From positions 2,730,001 to 2,794,000 of the forward strand of contig NZ_CP116887.1 in NCBI RefSeq assembly GCF_028421645.1: a stretch of DNA of 64,000 nucleotides, written 5' to 3'. Made by a program: the position numbers and the translations under genes. Below the pieces are notes generated by a model, which saw only the letters and a list, made by a program, of their open reading frames with translations, was not told where the DNA came from and ran no database searches. This document shows, one piece after another, positions 38,385-46,656 of the stretch. The stretch's first letter is position 1, and the number at the start of each line of letters is the position of its first letter. This stretch comes from Aneurinibacillus sp. Ricciae_BoGa-3 (GTDB taxonomy: Bacteria; Bacillota; Bacilli; Aneurinibacillales; Aneurinibacillaceae).

Positions 38385-39088
38385 TGGTCGTTCTCCCGAA
38401 TACAGTAGCCAACACCACGGATTGTCTGGATATATTGGGTATTAAAAACATAGTCTATTTTCTTTCGCAAATACCGGATGTACACATCAACAACGTTCGT
38501 TTCACCAATAAAGTTGAAGCCCCACACATGATTGATGATTTGCTCACGGTTTAGGACGATATTTTTGTTCTTCATTAAAAAGATAAGTAAATCAAACTCT
38601 TTAGGCGTAAGTTCAATTTTTTCACCTTCGCATTCGACTTCCCTGGTCAGCGTATTCACCATTAGCGCGCCATTTCGCATAACAGAAGGATATACATTTT
38701 CTTTAATTCCTTCATTCATGGTTTGCCGATTTCGGATGCAGGCGCGAATTCTCGCTAATAGCTCTTCCATGTCAAATGGTTTCGTTATATAATCATTTGC
38801 CCCCTGGTCCAAACCGCTTACCTTATCGGGCACGGTATCTTTCGCTGTTAAGAAGATAACCGGTGTAAAGGAATCCGTCTTACGCAATCTTCTCAATACT
38901 TCCGTGCCGCTGAGTTCCGGAAGCATGATATCGAGTAAAATCAAATCCCACGATTGCTCAAGCGCTAGATCCAAACCTTTTCTTCCGGTATCGGCCTTCT
39001 GTACATAATAACCTTCATAGCCTAATTCCAGTTCAAGCAATCGGCTTATTTTCTCTTCGTCTTCTACAACTAAAATTCGTTCACTCAT
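38381..39088 (-). CDS. OmpR/PhoB-type response regulator
   Basis: 235 residues: receiver domain with Asp53 (LILLDIMLP), acidic pocket ED at 10-12 and KPF; winged-helix DNA-binding domain (LTPKEFDLLIFLM, VDVYIRYLRKKID, IRGVGYCI). The start at MSERILVVEDE follows AAGGTGAT; in-frame codons upstream to 39163 lack a site. It is the first gene of the two-component operon. Confidence 0.93.
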   Translation of the reverse strand: MSERILVVEDEEKISRLLELELGYEGYYVQKADTGRKGLDLALEQSWDLILLDIMLPELSGTEVLRRLRKTDSFTPVIFLTAKDTVPDKVSGLDQGANDYITKPFDMEELLARIRACIRNRQTMNEGIKENVYPSVMRNGALMVNTLTREVECEGEKIELTPKEFDLLIFLMKNKNIVLNREQIINHVWGFNFIGETNVVDVYIRYLRKKIDYVFNTQYIQTIRGVGYCIRENDQ

Positions 39089-39202
39089 CAACGTGATCAC
39101 CTTCTTTATCGATAGCTCAACTGTAGTGTATGTGTTATTTTTTTCTACTTTTAAGTATACCATGTAATTGATTACGGTAAATTTTCTGACGTTCCCGCAT
39201 TA

Positions 39203-39235
39203 AAAATAGACCGTTTGCGTATGAACACGGTCTGT
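39203..39235 (-). terminator. Terminator of the SRPBCC fragment gene
   Basis: AACAGACCGT / ACGGTCTATTTTT hairpin on the minus strand. Confidence 0.65.
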
Positions 39236-39257
39236 TTAAGCGGTTGGTGTAGGGCCC

Positions 39258-39482
39258 TCAATTCACGCGGTGCTCCACAATTTCGTATACATATGCAAGT
39301 TCGCGCCCCAGGAATTGTGCTTTAAATGCGATTTGAGAACCAATTGCCAATGGTTTTTGTGTTCGCCATTCTGCTGATTGGATATTTACATACCATTCAG
39401 GAGCATTGTCAGGGTTTGCTGCATACTCTGCAACTCTGTTGCGTGGACACGCTATCTTGATTTGTGCTAAAACGTCTACCAT
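39258..39482 (-). pseudogene. Truncated SRPBCC (polyketide-cyclase-like) protein
   Basis: 74 residues: IKIACPRNRVAEYAANPDNAPEWYVNI and FKAQFLGRELAYVYEIVE match the first half of small SRPBCC/START-like proteins. It then stops at HRVN TGA. Normal members continue ~70 residues. The missing part is not in other frames; a terminator follows at once, so the 3' half was deleted. Confidence 0.6.
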
Positions 39483-39513
39483 ATTTCATACCTCAATCAT
39501 GAAGTTTTTGAGT

Positions 39514-40302
39514 TCATTTTTTTGATTCTGTATATTCTTTTAACTTACCAAGTAAGAATGCCCATCCTTTTCGATGTTCTTCTTCCCATTGCGGCTCCAA
39601 AAGCCCAACAGCATCATGGGATAATCTTAACAGCGTGCTAGAACCTTTTTCTTCCAATTTGTAGGAATAATGGCTGTTTACTGCACCCGTCATACCTAAT
39701 AGACCTATAAGTCTAATTTCTACTGGCTTCTTGAAATAAATAACCGTTCCCCATACGATTCCCTGTTCGTTTCCGCAGTCTTCATAAAAAAGTCCATTCA
39801 ATTTTGGTTCAAGAATCAATTTCGTTTCCTTGCCCCCTAATCGGAACTCCCACCAATCGTTAATTTCCTCCGTTAAACCGTTGAAAACACGCTGTGGTGA
39901 TGCCTCGATCATGACCTCTTGTTCGATTTGAAAGGTACCAAATGCAAGCTTAGTGTCCTTACTATCCATGTTCGCTGTTCCCCTTTCTTTAGCTTCCAGC
40001 TTATCTTTTAAATTTAAAAGTGAAGATGACAACTTTGATTCGTATTTGCTTACCCACCGGTTATAGAGCTGCTGCAGCGGCACGGCATTTAAATAATTTA
40101 AACGCTCTCTTCCTCGTCGTCTGACAATGACAAGGCTCACTTGTTCTAATATAGCCAGATGTTTCATAATCGCATAACGAGACACTTGAAATTTATCGCT
40201 AAGTTCCCCCGTGGTCATCGGTCCGTCGTTTAAAAAATCTAATATTTGAACTCTTGCAGGGTGAGCCAGTGCTTTGAACATTTGCGTTATATCGTTACTC
40301 AT
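39514..40302 (-). CDS. ArsR-type regulator fused to an AHSA1 (SRPBCC) domain
   Basis: 262 residues. Residues 1-95 are a winged helix (LAHPARVQILDFLNDGPMTT, LSDKFQVSRYAIMKHLAILEQ). Residues ~125-260 are an AHSA1/Hsp90-activator-like domain (IEASPQRVFNGLTEEINDWW ... LRLSHDAVGL). Such a fusion suggests a ligand-binding domain directly controlling DNA binding. A dyad with the ATGTTAC motif lies upstream (40334-40353). Confidence 0.8.
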   Translation of the reverse strand: MSNDITQMFKALAHPARVQILDFLNDGPMTTGELSDKFQVSRYAIMKHLAILEQVSLVIVRRRGRERLNYLNAVPLQQLYNRWVSKYESKLSSSLLNLKDKLEAKERGTANMDSKDTKLAFGTFQIEQEVMIEASPQRVFNGLTEEINDWWEFRLGGKETKLILEPKLNGLFYEDCGNEQGIVWGTVIYFKKPVEIRLIGLLGMTGAVNSHYSYKLEEKGSSTLLRLSHDAVGLLEPQWEEEHRKGWAFLLGKLKEYTESKK

Positions 40303-40333
40303 TTAATGATTTCGCTCAATTCCTTCACAAATT

Positions 40334-40378
40334 ATGTTACAAAAAAGTAACATGTTTAACGTGACCAAATCGTAACAT
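40334..40378. promoter_or_regulatory. Putative operator of the ArsR/AHSA1 regulator
   Basis: ATGTTAC - 6 A - GTAACAT is a perfect 7-bp dyad (40334-40353), and a third half-site GTAACAT follows at 40372-40378. It sits ~30 bp upstream of the start codon, where autorepression by ArsR-type proteins acts. Confidence 0.55.
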
Positions 40379-40557
40379 GTTAAAGGTAAATATGCAAGGT
40401 AGTAAACATTGGAAACATGGATTCCCTTTTTTCATCAACATGCGACTTGTTCAAATAGCACCAACATGCTTCAGGCAAAAAAATCAAACGTTAATGGATT
40501 GAATATAATATTTCTGTGTATAGGTAAGTAAAACACTTCAGAGGAGGACCCCTAGGC

Positions 40558-40719
40558 ATGGAACAAGAGCAAATATTTATTGTGGAATATGAATGCCCGC
40601 TATATGGTTCCGTATTCTACCGAAATGTGTCTGCGACAAACATGGAAGAAGCTTGTGGCCAAATTACAGCGATGCAGCCTGACATGATGATTCGTGCCGT
40701 TTCCTTATTACCTATATAA
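40558..40719 (+). CDS. Small protein (53 aa) of unknown function
   Basis: ATG at 40558 follows AGAGGAGGACCCCTAGGC. The product (MEQEQIFIVEYECPLYGSVF ... MMIRAVSLLPI) is soluble, with aromatic and acidic residues and two Cys; it has no recognised family. A terminator lies at 40755. Confidence 0.6.
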   Translation: MEQEQIFIVEYECPLYGSVFYRNVSATNMEEACGQITAMQPDMMIRAVSLLPI

Positions 40720-40754
40720 TATAGTTTACCCACAATGGGTTATGTAATTAAAAC

Positions 40755-40783
40755 AAAACCACTCTCGGAAGTGGAGTGGTTTT
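40755..40783. terminator. Bidirectional terminator
   Basis: AAAACCACTC / GAGTGGTTTT with a 9-base loop, between convergent genes. Confidence 0.85.
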
Positions 40784-40797
40784 GAAATAATTGATGT

Positions 40798-41283
40798 TTA
40801 ATTTTGCATCTGTTTGACTGCTATGACATACTTCTGATGCCATTTTTCCCATTCACCTTTTGGAAATTCCATATACCGGCCCTCCAGCAGAGCAGATAAA
40901 ACATCCAGGCATACATGCCATCCCGCTAAATCTTTTGATGTGTGATCAGTTAATGTGCTGATAAATTCTTTCAGTACTAATAGACACCCATCAGGCTTTG
41001 GGTATAATTCAAATCGAACCCGATCTTTGCCCCATGTGTATTCCAGGACCGAATAGGGTTCAAAATCTAAAATCTCAATATCAATAAACGTGCCGGAACC
41101 GTCCTTCATATCGAATTTTATGGTTCCCCCTTTTCGAAGGTCCTCTACGTGAAGGTTGTGCATCCATCTTGCCAGCTTATCATTTTCCGTTAAAGCAGCC
41201 CACACTTTTTCTACGGAATGTTTTAAGGGACGATCATACCGGGCGAGATAGCCACCTTCAATTTTTTCAATCACTGCTAACAT
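40798..41283 (-). CDS. AHSA1/SRPBCC-domain protein
   Basis: 161 residues; the START-like fold begins RYDRPLKHSVEKVWAALTENDKLARWM and includes VLEYTWGKDRVRFEL and a C-terminal helix (GWHVCLDVLSALLEG). It follows an ArsR regulator, with its ribosome site GAGGAGGAATAAAAA inside the regulator's 3' end, so the two are co-transcribed. Ligand unknown. Confidence 0.85.
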   Translation of the reverse strand: MLAVIEKIEGGYLARYDRPLKHSVEKVWAALTENDKLARWMHNLHVEDLRKGGTIKFDMKDGSGTFIDIEILDFEPYSVLEYTWGKDRVRFELYPKPDGCLLVLKEFISTLTDHTSKDLAGWHVCLDVLSALLEGRYMEFPKGEWEKWHQKYVIAVKQMQN

Positions 41284-41286
41284 TTT

Positions 41287-41619
41287 TTATTCCTCCTCGT
41301 CTAAAAATTGTTCAAGTGCATCAAGCCTGTCCGACCAGTCTTGACGGTAAGGCTGCAGCCAATTATCAATTTCTTGCAGCGGCTCTACACGTAAATGGTA
41401 AATATGCCTCTGTGATTCCTTGCTAGTCGTGACTAAGCCAGCTTCTCGTAATATTCGAAGATGTTTTGAAACGCCTGGTTGACTTAATTGAGATCGTTCA
41501 ACTATTTCCCCAACTGATCTGGGACGGGTTCGTAGCAGGTCGATTATGTATCTCCTGTTTGTTTCAGCTATGATCTCGAATATGTTAGAGGGTTTCCTTT
41601 GATTTTGCATCCTCATCAC
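41287..41619 (-). CDS. ArsR-type winged-helix regulator
   Basis: 110 residues: IFEIIAETNRRYIIDLLRTRPRSVGEIVERSQLSQPGVSKHLRILREAGLV is a standard ArsR helix-turn-helix; no metal-binding Cys. Two near starts (ATG 41619, 41613) are possible. It pairs with the AHSA1 gene downstream. The upstream DNA (41645-41705) has repeated TATAACT/ATATAG elements that may be its operator. Confidence 0.85.
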   Translation of the reverse strand: MMRMQNQRKPSNIFEIIAETNRRYIIDLLRTRPRSVGEIVERSQLSQPGVSKHLRILREAGLVTTSKESQRHIYHLRVEPLQEIDNWLQPYRQDWSDRLDALEQFLDEEE

Positions 41620-41731
41620 AGTCCTGTTTATTCATTTCCTTACCATACGTTTATATGACCATATAGTTATATTACCCAAAAGTTATATCTCGTAAAAGTT
41701 ATATAAGTTGTTCATCACCTGGCCGTTAAAG

Positions 41732-41777
41732 ACACAAAAAGCTCCCTCGGCAGCATAATCCCAAGGGAGTTTGTGTT
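41732..41777. terminator. Terminator-like hairpin
   Basis: ACACAAA..CTCCCT / AGGGAG TTTGTGT with a 16-base loop, upstream of the ArsR operon and before rnpB. Confidence 0.5.
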
Positions 41778-41923
41778 CGGTGTAAAACTTATTTTGAAAG
41801 AATAGTGCAACATTTCGGACCAGAAAATAAAGTGATTATGTATGAATTCAATTTGGTTGGGTACATTTAAACCAAAAACTGCTTCCAATTAAATGATTCA
41901 TTGGATCGCATTTACTAATGAAA

Positions 41924-41952
41924 TTGACCCTGAATGTATGATATATTAATTT
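41924..41952 (+). promoter_or_regulatory. Probable sigma-A promoter of rnpB
   Basis: TTGACC at 41924-41929, 17-base spacer, TAATTT at 41947-41952; about 25 bp before the RNase P RNA. The -10 is weak. Confidence 0.4.
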
Positions 41953-41975
41953 TTGTCGCTTCGATAAACGACAAA

Positions 41976-42370
41976 CATGAAATGGTGAGTAGTCGCGCGG
42001 ATTTTAGTCCGTGAGGAAAGTCCAGGCTCGCACAGTGCTGAGACGCCTGTAGTGTTCGTGCCATCCGCAAGGGTGGGCAGCCGATTCGTATCGGCTGACG
42101 GCGGTGAAATCATGCTAACTCCTTTTGGATATGCTGAGATTAGCCTGAAAGTGCCACAGAGACGGAGCTCTTCTGGAAACGGAGGAGGTGGAACGAGGTA
42201 AACCCCACGAGCGAGCAACCCAAATTTAGGTAGGGGCATCATCCTGCGGGAAATCAACCAAAGGGATGGATCGGCCGTTGGTCGATAGTCACATGACTAC
42301 TGCTTCCTGTACGAGGCTGGCTGCCGCTTAAGTACAGAAGAACAGAACCTGGCTTACAGCCATTTCATGA
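41976..42370 (+). ncRNA. rnpB: RNase P RNA, B type
   Basis: Conserved core elements appear in order: GAGGAAAGTCCAGGCTCGCA near the 5' end, AGACGCCTGTAGTGTTCGTG, GTGCCACAGAGACG, then GGAACGAGGTAAACCCC, GAGCGAGCAACCC and AGAACAGAACCTGGCTTAC. P1 pairs CATGAAATGG with CCATTTCATG. These are B-type features shared with Bacillus subtilis. The RNA is the ribozyme that cuts tRNA 5' leaders; it is just upstream of a tRNA gene. Confidence 0.93.
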
Positions 42371-42419
42371 GCCGAATTGTTTTTTTCTCCGCAAGTTAAA
42401 TATGCGGGTGTTGTTCAAT

Positions 42420-42457
42420 GCTGGTGTGGCACAGTTGGTAGCGCACTTCACTCGTAA
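42420..42457 (+). pseudogene. 5' half of a tRNA-Thr gene (anticodon CGT)
   Basis: GCTGGTGTGGCACAGTTGGT starts a tRNA; the D arm and the anticodon loop CTCGTAA (anticodon CGT) follow. The 3' anticodon-stem arm and everything after it are replaced by DNA leading into tRNA-Ser, so it is a broken gene. Confidence 0.65.
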
Positions 42458-42464
42458 CTCCATT

Positions 42465-42556
42465 GGAGAAGTACCCAAGTGGTTATAAGGGGACGCACTC
42501 GAAATGCGTTAGGGCGGGCAACTGCCGCGTGAGTTCGAATCTCACCTTCTCCGCCA
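42465..42556 (+). tRNA. tRNA-Ser (anticodon CGA)
   Basis: Acceptor GGAGAAG / CTTCTCC with discriminator G and encoded CCA. The anticodon loop CTCGAAA gives CGA; a long variable arm (GGGCGGGCAACTGCCGC) marks a class-II serine tRNA. T loop GTTCGAATC. It appears intact; it lies between tRNA fragments. Confidence 0.9.
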
Positions 42557-42559
42557 TTT

Positions 42560-42574
42560 GGAGAAATAGCTCAG
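42560..42574 (+). pseudogene. tRNA 5' fragment
   Basis: GGAGAAATAGCTCAG looks like the acceptor and D-arm start of another tRNA, which then ends. It may be the relic of a tRNA array. Confidence 0.35.
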
Positions 42575-42620
42575 CCGATGTTAGGTATCCTCTTTATTAT
42601 TGCCTTTCAACTAAAATTCG

Positions 42621-42653
42621 AAGGAAGCACCCATTAATGGAGTGCTTCCTTTT
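42621..42653. terminator. Bidirectional terminator
   Basis: AAGGAAGCAC(C)CAT / ATGGAGTGCTTCCTTTT between the tRNA and the end of the convergent adhP. Confidence 0.8.
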
Positions 42654-42675
42654 GTTTTAACGTTTACTTTCACGA

Positions 42676-43737
42676 TTAATCGATGCTTAAAACAACCCTT
42701 CCGTTGATCGCACCATGTTCCAGACGTTCAAATACATCGTTTACATTTTCCAGAGGCTGAACTTCAATATTGGCTTTTACTTTACCGTCTGCTGCAAATT
42801 GCAACGCCTCTTTTAAATCGATGCGTGTACCCACAATGGAACCCAGTACTTTTACGCCATTTAATACGGTATCAAAAATCGGAATCGGCAAGTCAGCATT
42901 TGGCAAGCCTACAACAACACAGCTTCCTCCACGTTTTACTGAATCATATGCCTGCCTAAACGCTCTTTGTGTAACGGCGACACTAATCGCCGCTTTCACG
43001 CCACCCAGCTCTTCCTGGATTTTTTGTGCCGGATCGACCTGCATTCCATTCACTGTGATATCAGCGCCCAGCTGTTTGGCTAAATGCAATTTGTCATCCT
43101 GAATATCAACTGCTACTACCTTGAATCCCATGGCTTTCGCATACTGCAGAGCGATATGCCCTAGGCCGCCAATGCCATAAATGGCAACCCAATCTCCCGC
43201 TTTTGCACCTGACACTTTAAGCGCTTTATAGGTTGTTACGCCTGCACAAAAGATAGGAGCTGCTTCCTCAAACGTTAAGTTATCAGGCACCTTTGCTACA
43301 TAAGCTGCTGGTGCTTTGCAATATTGTGCAAATCCACCGTCTACCGAATACCCCGCATTTAACTGTTGTTTACAAAGCGTCTCCCACCCGGACAAACAGT
43401 ATTCGCATTCGCCGCATGCTGAATACAGCCAAGGAATTCCAACACGATCTCCTACTTTTAGAGATGTGACATCATCGGCTACTGCTTCAATAATACCGAC
43501 GCCTTCGTGGCCAGGGATAAGCGGCATTTTTGCTTTAACAGGCCAGTCCCCTTGCACCGCATGCAGGTCAGTATGGCATACGCCGCAAGCTTTGATGCGT
43601 ACAAGAATTTCACCCGGGCCGATTTCAGGTTTGTCCACCACTGTAATTTTAAATGGCTCGTTAAAATCTGATGCCACCGCTGCCTTCATTGACTGGGTTC
43701 CCATTTTCTTATTTGCTTCTAACGCTTTTGTATCCAT
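42676..43737 (-). CDS. adhP: Zinc-dependent alcohol dehydrogenase (AdhP type)
   Basis: 353 residues. Catalytic-zinc motif GHEGVG with CGVCHTD; structural-zinc cluster [19 protein letters not shown] Rossmann motif [17 protein letters not shown]. The product reduces aldehydes or oxidises primary alcohols. The start follows AGGGAGGAATTATA; upstream codons to 43803 lack a site. The gene lies behind a sigma-54 promoter at 43953-43969 with ~200 bp leader. Confidence 0.93.
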   Translation of the reverse strand: MDTKALEANKKMGTQSMKAAVASDFNEPFKITVVDKPEIGPGEILVRIKACGVCHTDLHAVQGDWPVKAKMPLIPGHEGVGIIEAVADDVTSLKVGDRVGIPWLYSACGECEYCLSGWETLCKQQLNAGYSVDGGFAQYCKAPAAYVAKVPDNLTFEEAAPIFCAGVTTYKALKVSGAKAGDWVAIYGIGGLGHIALQYAKAMGFKVVAVDIQDDKLHLAKQLGADITVNGMQVDPAQKIQEELGGVKAAISVAVTQRAFRQAYDSVKRGGSCVVVGLPNADLPIPIFDTVLNGVKVLGSIVGTRIDLKEALQFAADGKVKANIEVQPLENVNDVFERLEHGAINGRVVLSID

Positions 43738-43952
43738 TATAATTCCTCCCTCTCGTATTCGATAATTAACATGCACGCAAACGCTCTTTACTTCCACATC
43801 CACACGCCTATTGCCAGGCTGTATGTAGATTTAATTTATTTGTTGCGAACGTGGCAGAATTGCCCTACTATTATCCTAAATAATAGGAAAACACCTCATT
43901 TTCACTTCCTTTCTCTTCTTTTTTCAACTTGCTCTTTACGTTTAATATACAA

Positions 43953-43969
43953 TTGCAAGCCGCGTGCCA
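43953..43969 (-). promoter_or_regulatory. Sigma-54 (-24/-12) promoter of adhP
   Basis: On the minus strand TGGCACGCGGCTTGCAA: TGGCAC, five bases, TTGCAA. This matches the sigma-54 consensus TGGCACG-N4-TTGCA exactly at the invariant GG and GC. It reads leftward to adhP. A sigma-54 activator is encoded nearby at 46657. Confidence 0.85.
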
Positions 43970-43985
43970 ATTTATCTGATAAATT

Positions 43986-44004
43986 GTAATATACGTACTA
44001 TTAC
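43986..44004. promoter_or_regulatory. Candidate activator-binding dyad (upstream activating site)
   Basis: GTAATA - 7 bases - TATTAC, a perfect 6-bp dyad centred ~30 bp upstream of the sigma-54 promoter; AATTTATC T GATAAATT (43969-43985) is a second, adjacent dyad. They are candidate enhancer sites for the NtrC-like protein. Confidence 0.45.
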
Positions 44005-44128
44005 TTGTTTCCCTATGATTCGCTTGTTATGTATGTTCAAGAGAAAAAAGGATAAGGACAAATTCACGTCTTATTGAGCCGATTTTTCGGCTTTATAAAA
44101 CAACGAATTGGCCAAGGAGGAATTTTGT

Positions 44129-45277
44129 ATGAATATCTCTAAGTTTGTCATGCCAGAAATTATTTTTGGAAAAGACTCCTTACAGCAAGCTGGCGAGTGC
44201 TGCTTACGTCTCGGAGCAAAAAAGGTGCTTGTCGTCAGTGACCCCGGTGTCATGGAAGCCGGGTGGGTGGATAAAGTAACAGACATATGCCGCACATCGC
44301 ATCTGCCCTATGAAATTTTTTATGAAATCACCGCCAACCCAAAGGATTATGAAATTACCAGGGGTGTTGATATCTATCAAGCGTGTGAATGTGATGCGAT
44401 TATAGGTGTAGGAGGAGGCAGTGCCATTGACGCCGCCAAAGCCATTGCAATTTTAGCAACCAATGGCGGAACCATTCATGATTATGAGGGAGTTGACAAA
44501 ATTGAAGTCCCGCTTCCTCCTCTTCTAATGATCCCTACAACAGCAGGTTCCGGGTCTGAAGTCTCCCAGTTTTCTGTGATTGTTGATTCCAAGCGTCATG
44601 TGAAAATGACCATTATCTCAAAATCTCTCATACCTGATATCGCCATTACCGATCCGTATACCCTCGTAACAAAAAACAGGGATCTGACCGCAGAAACTGG
44701 AATGGACGTACTGACTCACGCGATCGAAGCTTTTGTCAGTGCCGCTGCCACTCCTCTGACCGACGTCCAGGCAAAAAACGCCATGATCCTTGTGGCGAAG
44801 TATTTGCGTCCTTCTGTCGCTTCCAGAACAAACGAAGAAGCCAAAACAGCGATGGCTATGGCAAGCCTTCAGGCAGGACTTGCCTTTTCCAATGCCATCC
44901 TTGGTGCCGTCCATGCGATGTCTCATGCTGTGGGAGGGTATTTGGATATGCCGCATGGAAAACTAAATGCTATCTTGCTGCCATATGTGATGGAATATAA
45001 TTTTCTTGCTGCGCCCGAACGTTTTTTGCAAATTGCTGAGTTGCTGGGACAAAATATTGGCGGAATGGCAAGCTGTGAGGCAGGAAAATTAGCGATCCAC
45101 CACGTGAAACAACTGGCTGCGGATATCGGCATCCCACCCCGGCTCTCCGATATTGGGTTACGAGAAGAGCATATCGAACAAATGAGTGATGCAGCCAGCA
45201 AGGATGTTTGTATCATTACCAATCCTCGCGATATTGCGATTAAAGATTTAGAAGAGATATTTTATCGAGCACTTTAG
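44129..45277 (+). CDS. Iron-containing alcohol dehydrogenase
   Basis: 382 residues. The NAD-binding GVGGGSAIDAAKA and PTTAGSGSEVSQF motifs are followed by the metal-ligand region DVLTHAIEAF, VHAMSHAVGGY and MPHGKLNAILLP. Family III (Fe-ADH) enzymes reduce aldehydes. The start follows AAGGAGGAATTTTGT; seven codons further up have no site. It leads an operon with the NtrB/NtrC-like pair, and is divergent from adhP. Confidence 0.92.
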   Translation: MNISKFVMPEIIFGKDSLQQAGECCLRLGAKKVLVVSDPGVMEAGWVDKVTDICRTSHLPYEIFYEITANPKDYEITRGVDIYQACECDAIIGVGGGSAIDAAKAIAILATNGGTIHDYEGVDKIEVPLPPLLMIPTTAGSGSEVSQFSVIVDSKRHVKMTIISKSLIPDIAITDPYTLVTKNRDLTAETGMDVLTHAIEAFVSAAATPLTDVQAKNAMILVAKYLRPSVASRTNEEAKTAMAMASLQAGLAFSNAILGAVHAMSHAVGGYLDMPHGKLNAILLPYVMEYNFLAAPERFLQIAELLGQNIGGMASCEAGKLAIHHVKQLAADIGIPPRLSDIGLREEHIEQMSDAASKDVCIITNPRDIAIKDLEEIFYRAL

Positions 45278-45289
45278 GAGGACGGCGAA

Positions 45290-46636
45290 ATGATTGAAGA
45301 TAAACGGGAGGTCATCCAGCTTCTTACGGGTGTCAAATCTTCTAAGCGCAATTATTACAATGAGCTGAAAAAAACCGTGCTCAGCCTGCAAAAGAAAAAT
45401 ATGCAGATTGAAATCATTAATCAAGTTGTAAAAAGCTTTAACGTGGACATGTGTATGGATGATATGCTAAAGAATGTAATGAATAAGCTTGAAAAACTCT
45501 TCCCTTTTACCAGACTTTCTCTCTCTACTTTTGAAAAAGAAAGGCTACTGGTAAGCAATGTCCATCCACAAAAACTTACAGCGATGCCGCCAGGGACCGT
45601 CCTTGACGAACAAAATTCGCTGTACTGGAAAGCTATCCGTGAAGAAAAGGCCATTCTTCATTCAATCGGTACCGCCGATAAAGATAGGATTTATGCGGAA
45701 GATACAACGCTTGATAAACTGGGTCTCAGCCAAGTTTTGCTACTTCCTTTATTCAGTAAAAAGCGGGCTGTCGGCATACTCAGCCTGGGTGGAACAACAC
45801 GGATTAACTATGAAACTTCTGATTTTGTTTTTCTTCAGCAATTAGCTGATCAACTGGCTGTCTGTATTGAAAATTCACGACTGTATAACGATGTCACTAA
45901 AAAATTACATATTGAAGCACAGCTCGTTCAATCCGCAAAACTTGCGGCCATTGGTGAAATGGCGGCCGGGGTAGCCCATGAACTCAATAATCCTTTGACA
46001 GCCGTCCTGGGAAATACCCAGCTTTTGCTTAGAGAAAGCAGCCCAGACAGCCTGCAAAACAAACTTCTGCTCGATATGGTTACTTGTGGCAAGCGCTGTA
46101 AAAATATAATTCAAAATCTACTTACATTTTCCAGGCAGAATGATTACATCTTCTATGAGTGCTCATTAAATCAGGCCGTGGAACAAGTGCTTAGCCTGGT
46201 AGGTTATCAGATTGAACGCAATAATATTCATATTCATGCTGAATTTTACGAGGGATTGCCGCAGGTGGAAGGCAATCTGCAACAAATAGAGCAAATTATT
46301 TTAAACTTACTATTAAACGCCAAAGATGCCGTAGAAGAAAGTGCACAGGACGTGAAAAGAATTACCATTCGTACAGGGATCAAAACAACACAGCCGCTAG
46401 AAAAATTCATTTTTTTTTGTGTAGATGATAATGGGTGCGGAATTAAGGAAGAAGAGAAGGGGCAGATTTTCAATCCTTTTTTCACAACAAAAGAAGCAAG
46501 AAAAGGAACAGGACTCGGTCTTTCTGTAAGTCTAGGGATCGCCAAAGCACACGGTGGAACGATAGAGGTAGAAAGCGAAGCCGGATTGGGCAGCCGCTTT
46601 ACCCTGTTGCTGCCTGTATCTACTAGCAGCGGATAA
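45290..46636 (+). CDS. NtrB-like sensor kinase with GAF domain
   Basis: 448 residues, soluble. A GAF domain (~50-200; RLSLSTFEKERLLVSNV ... LLLPLFSKKRAVGILSLGG) precedes HisKA with MAAGVAHELNNPLT (His230) and an ATPase domain (NAKDAV, DNGCGI, GTGLGLS). It lies 12 bp after the Fe-ADH stop and before the sigma-54 activator. The GAF domain may sense a small molecule such as an alcohol or aldehyde; the ligand is unknown. Confidence 0.92.
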   Translation: MIEDKREVIQLLTGVKSSKRNYYNELKKTVLSLQKKNMQIEIINQVVKSFNVDMCMDDMLKNVMNKLEKLFPFTRLSLSTFEKERLLVSNVHPQKLTAMPPGTVLDEQNSLYWKAIREEKAILHSIGTADKDRIYAEDTTLDKLGLSQVLLLPLFSKKRAVGILSLGGTTRINYETSDFVFLQQLADQLAVCIENSRLYNDVTKKLHIEAQLVQSAKLAAIGEMAAGVAHELNNPLTAVLGNTQLLLRESSPDSLQNKLLLDMVTCGKRCKNIIQNLLTFSRQNDYIFYECSLNQAVEQVLSLVGYQIERNNIHIHAEFYEGLPQVEGNLQQIEQIILNLLLNAKDAVEESAQDVKRITIRTGIKTTQPLEKFIFFCVDDNGCGIKEEEKGQIFNPFFTTKEARKGTGLGLSVSLGIAKAHGGTIEVESEAGLGSRFTLLLPVSTSSG

Positions 46637-46656
46637 AGAACATCGGAGGGAATGTA

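Noticed and set aside
43859..43872. GTGGCAGAATTGCCC as a second sigma-54 promoter
   Set aside because: Only seven bases lie between the GG and GC elements, versus ten in the consensus.
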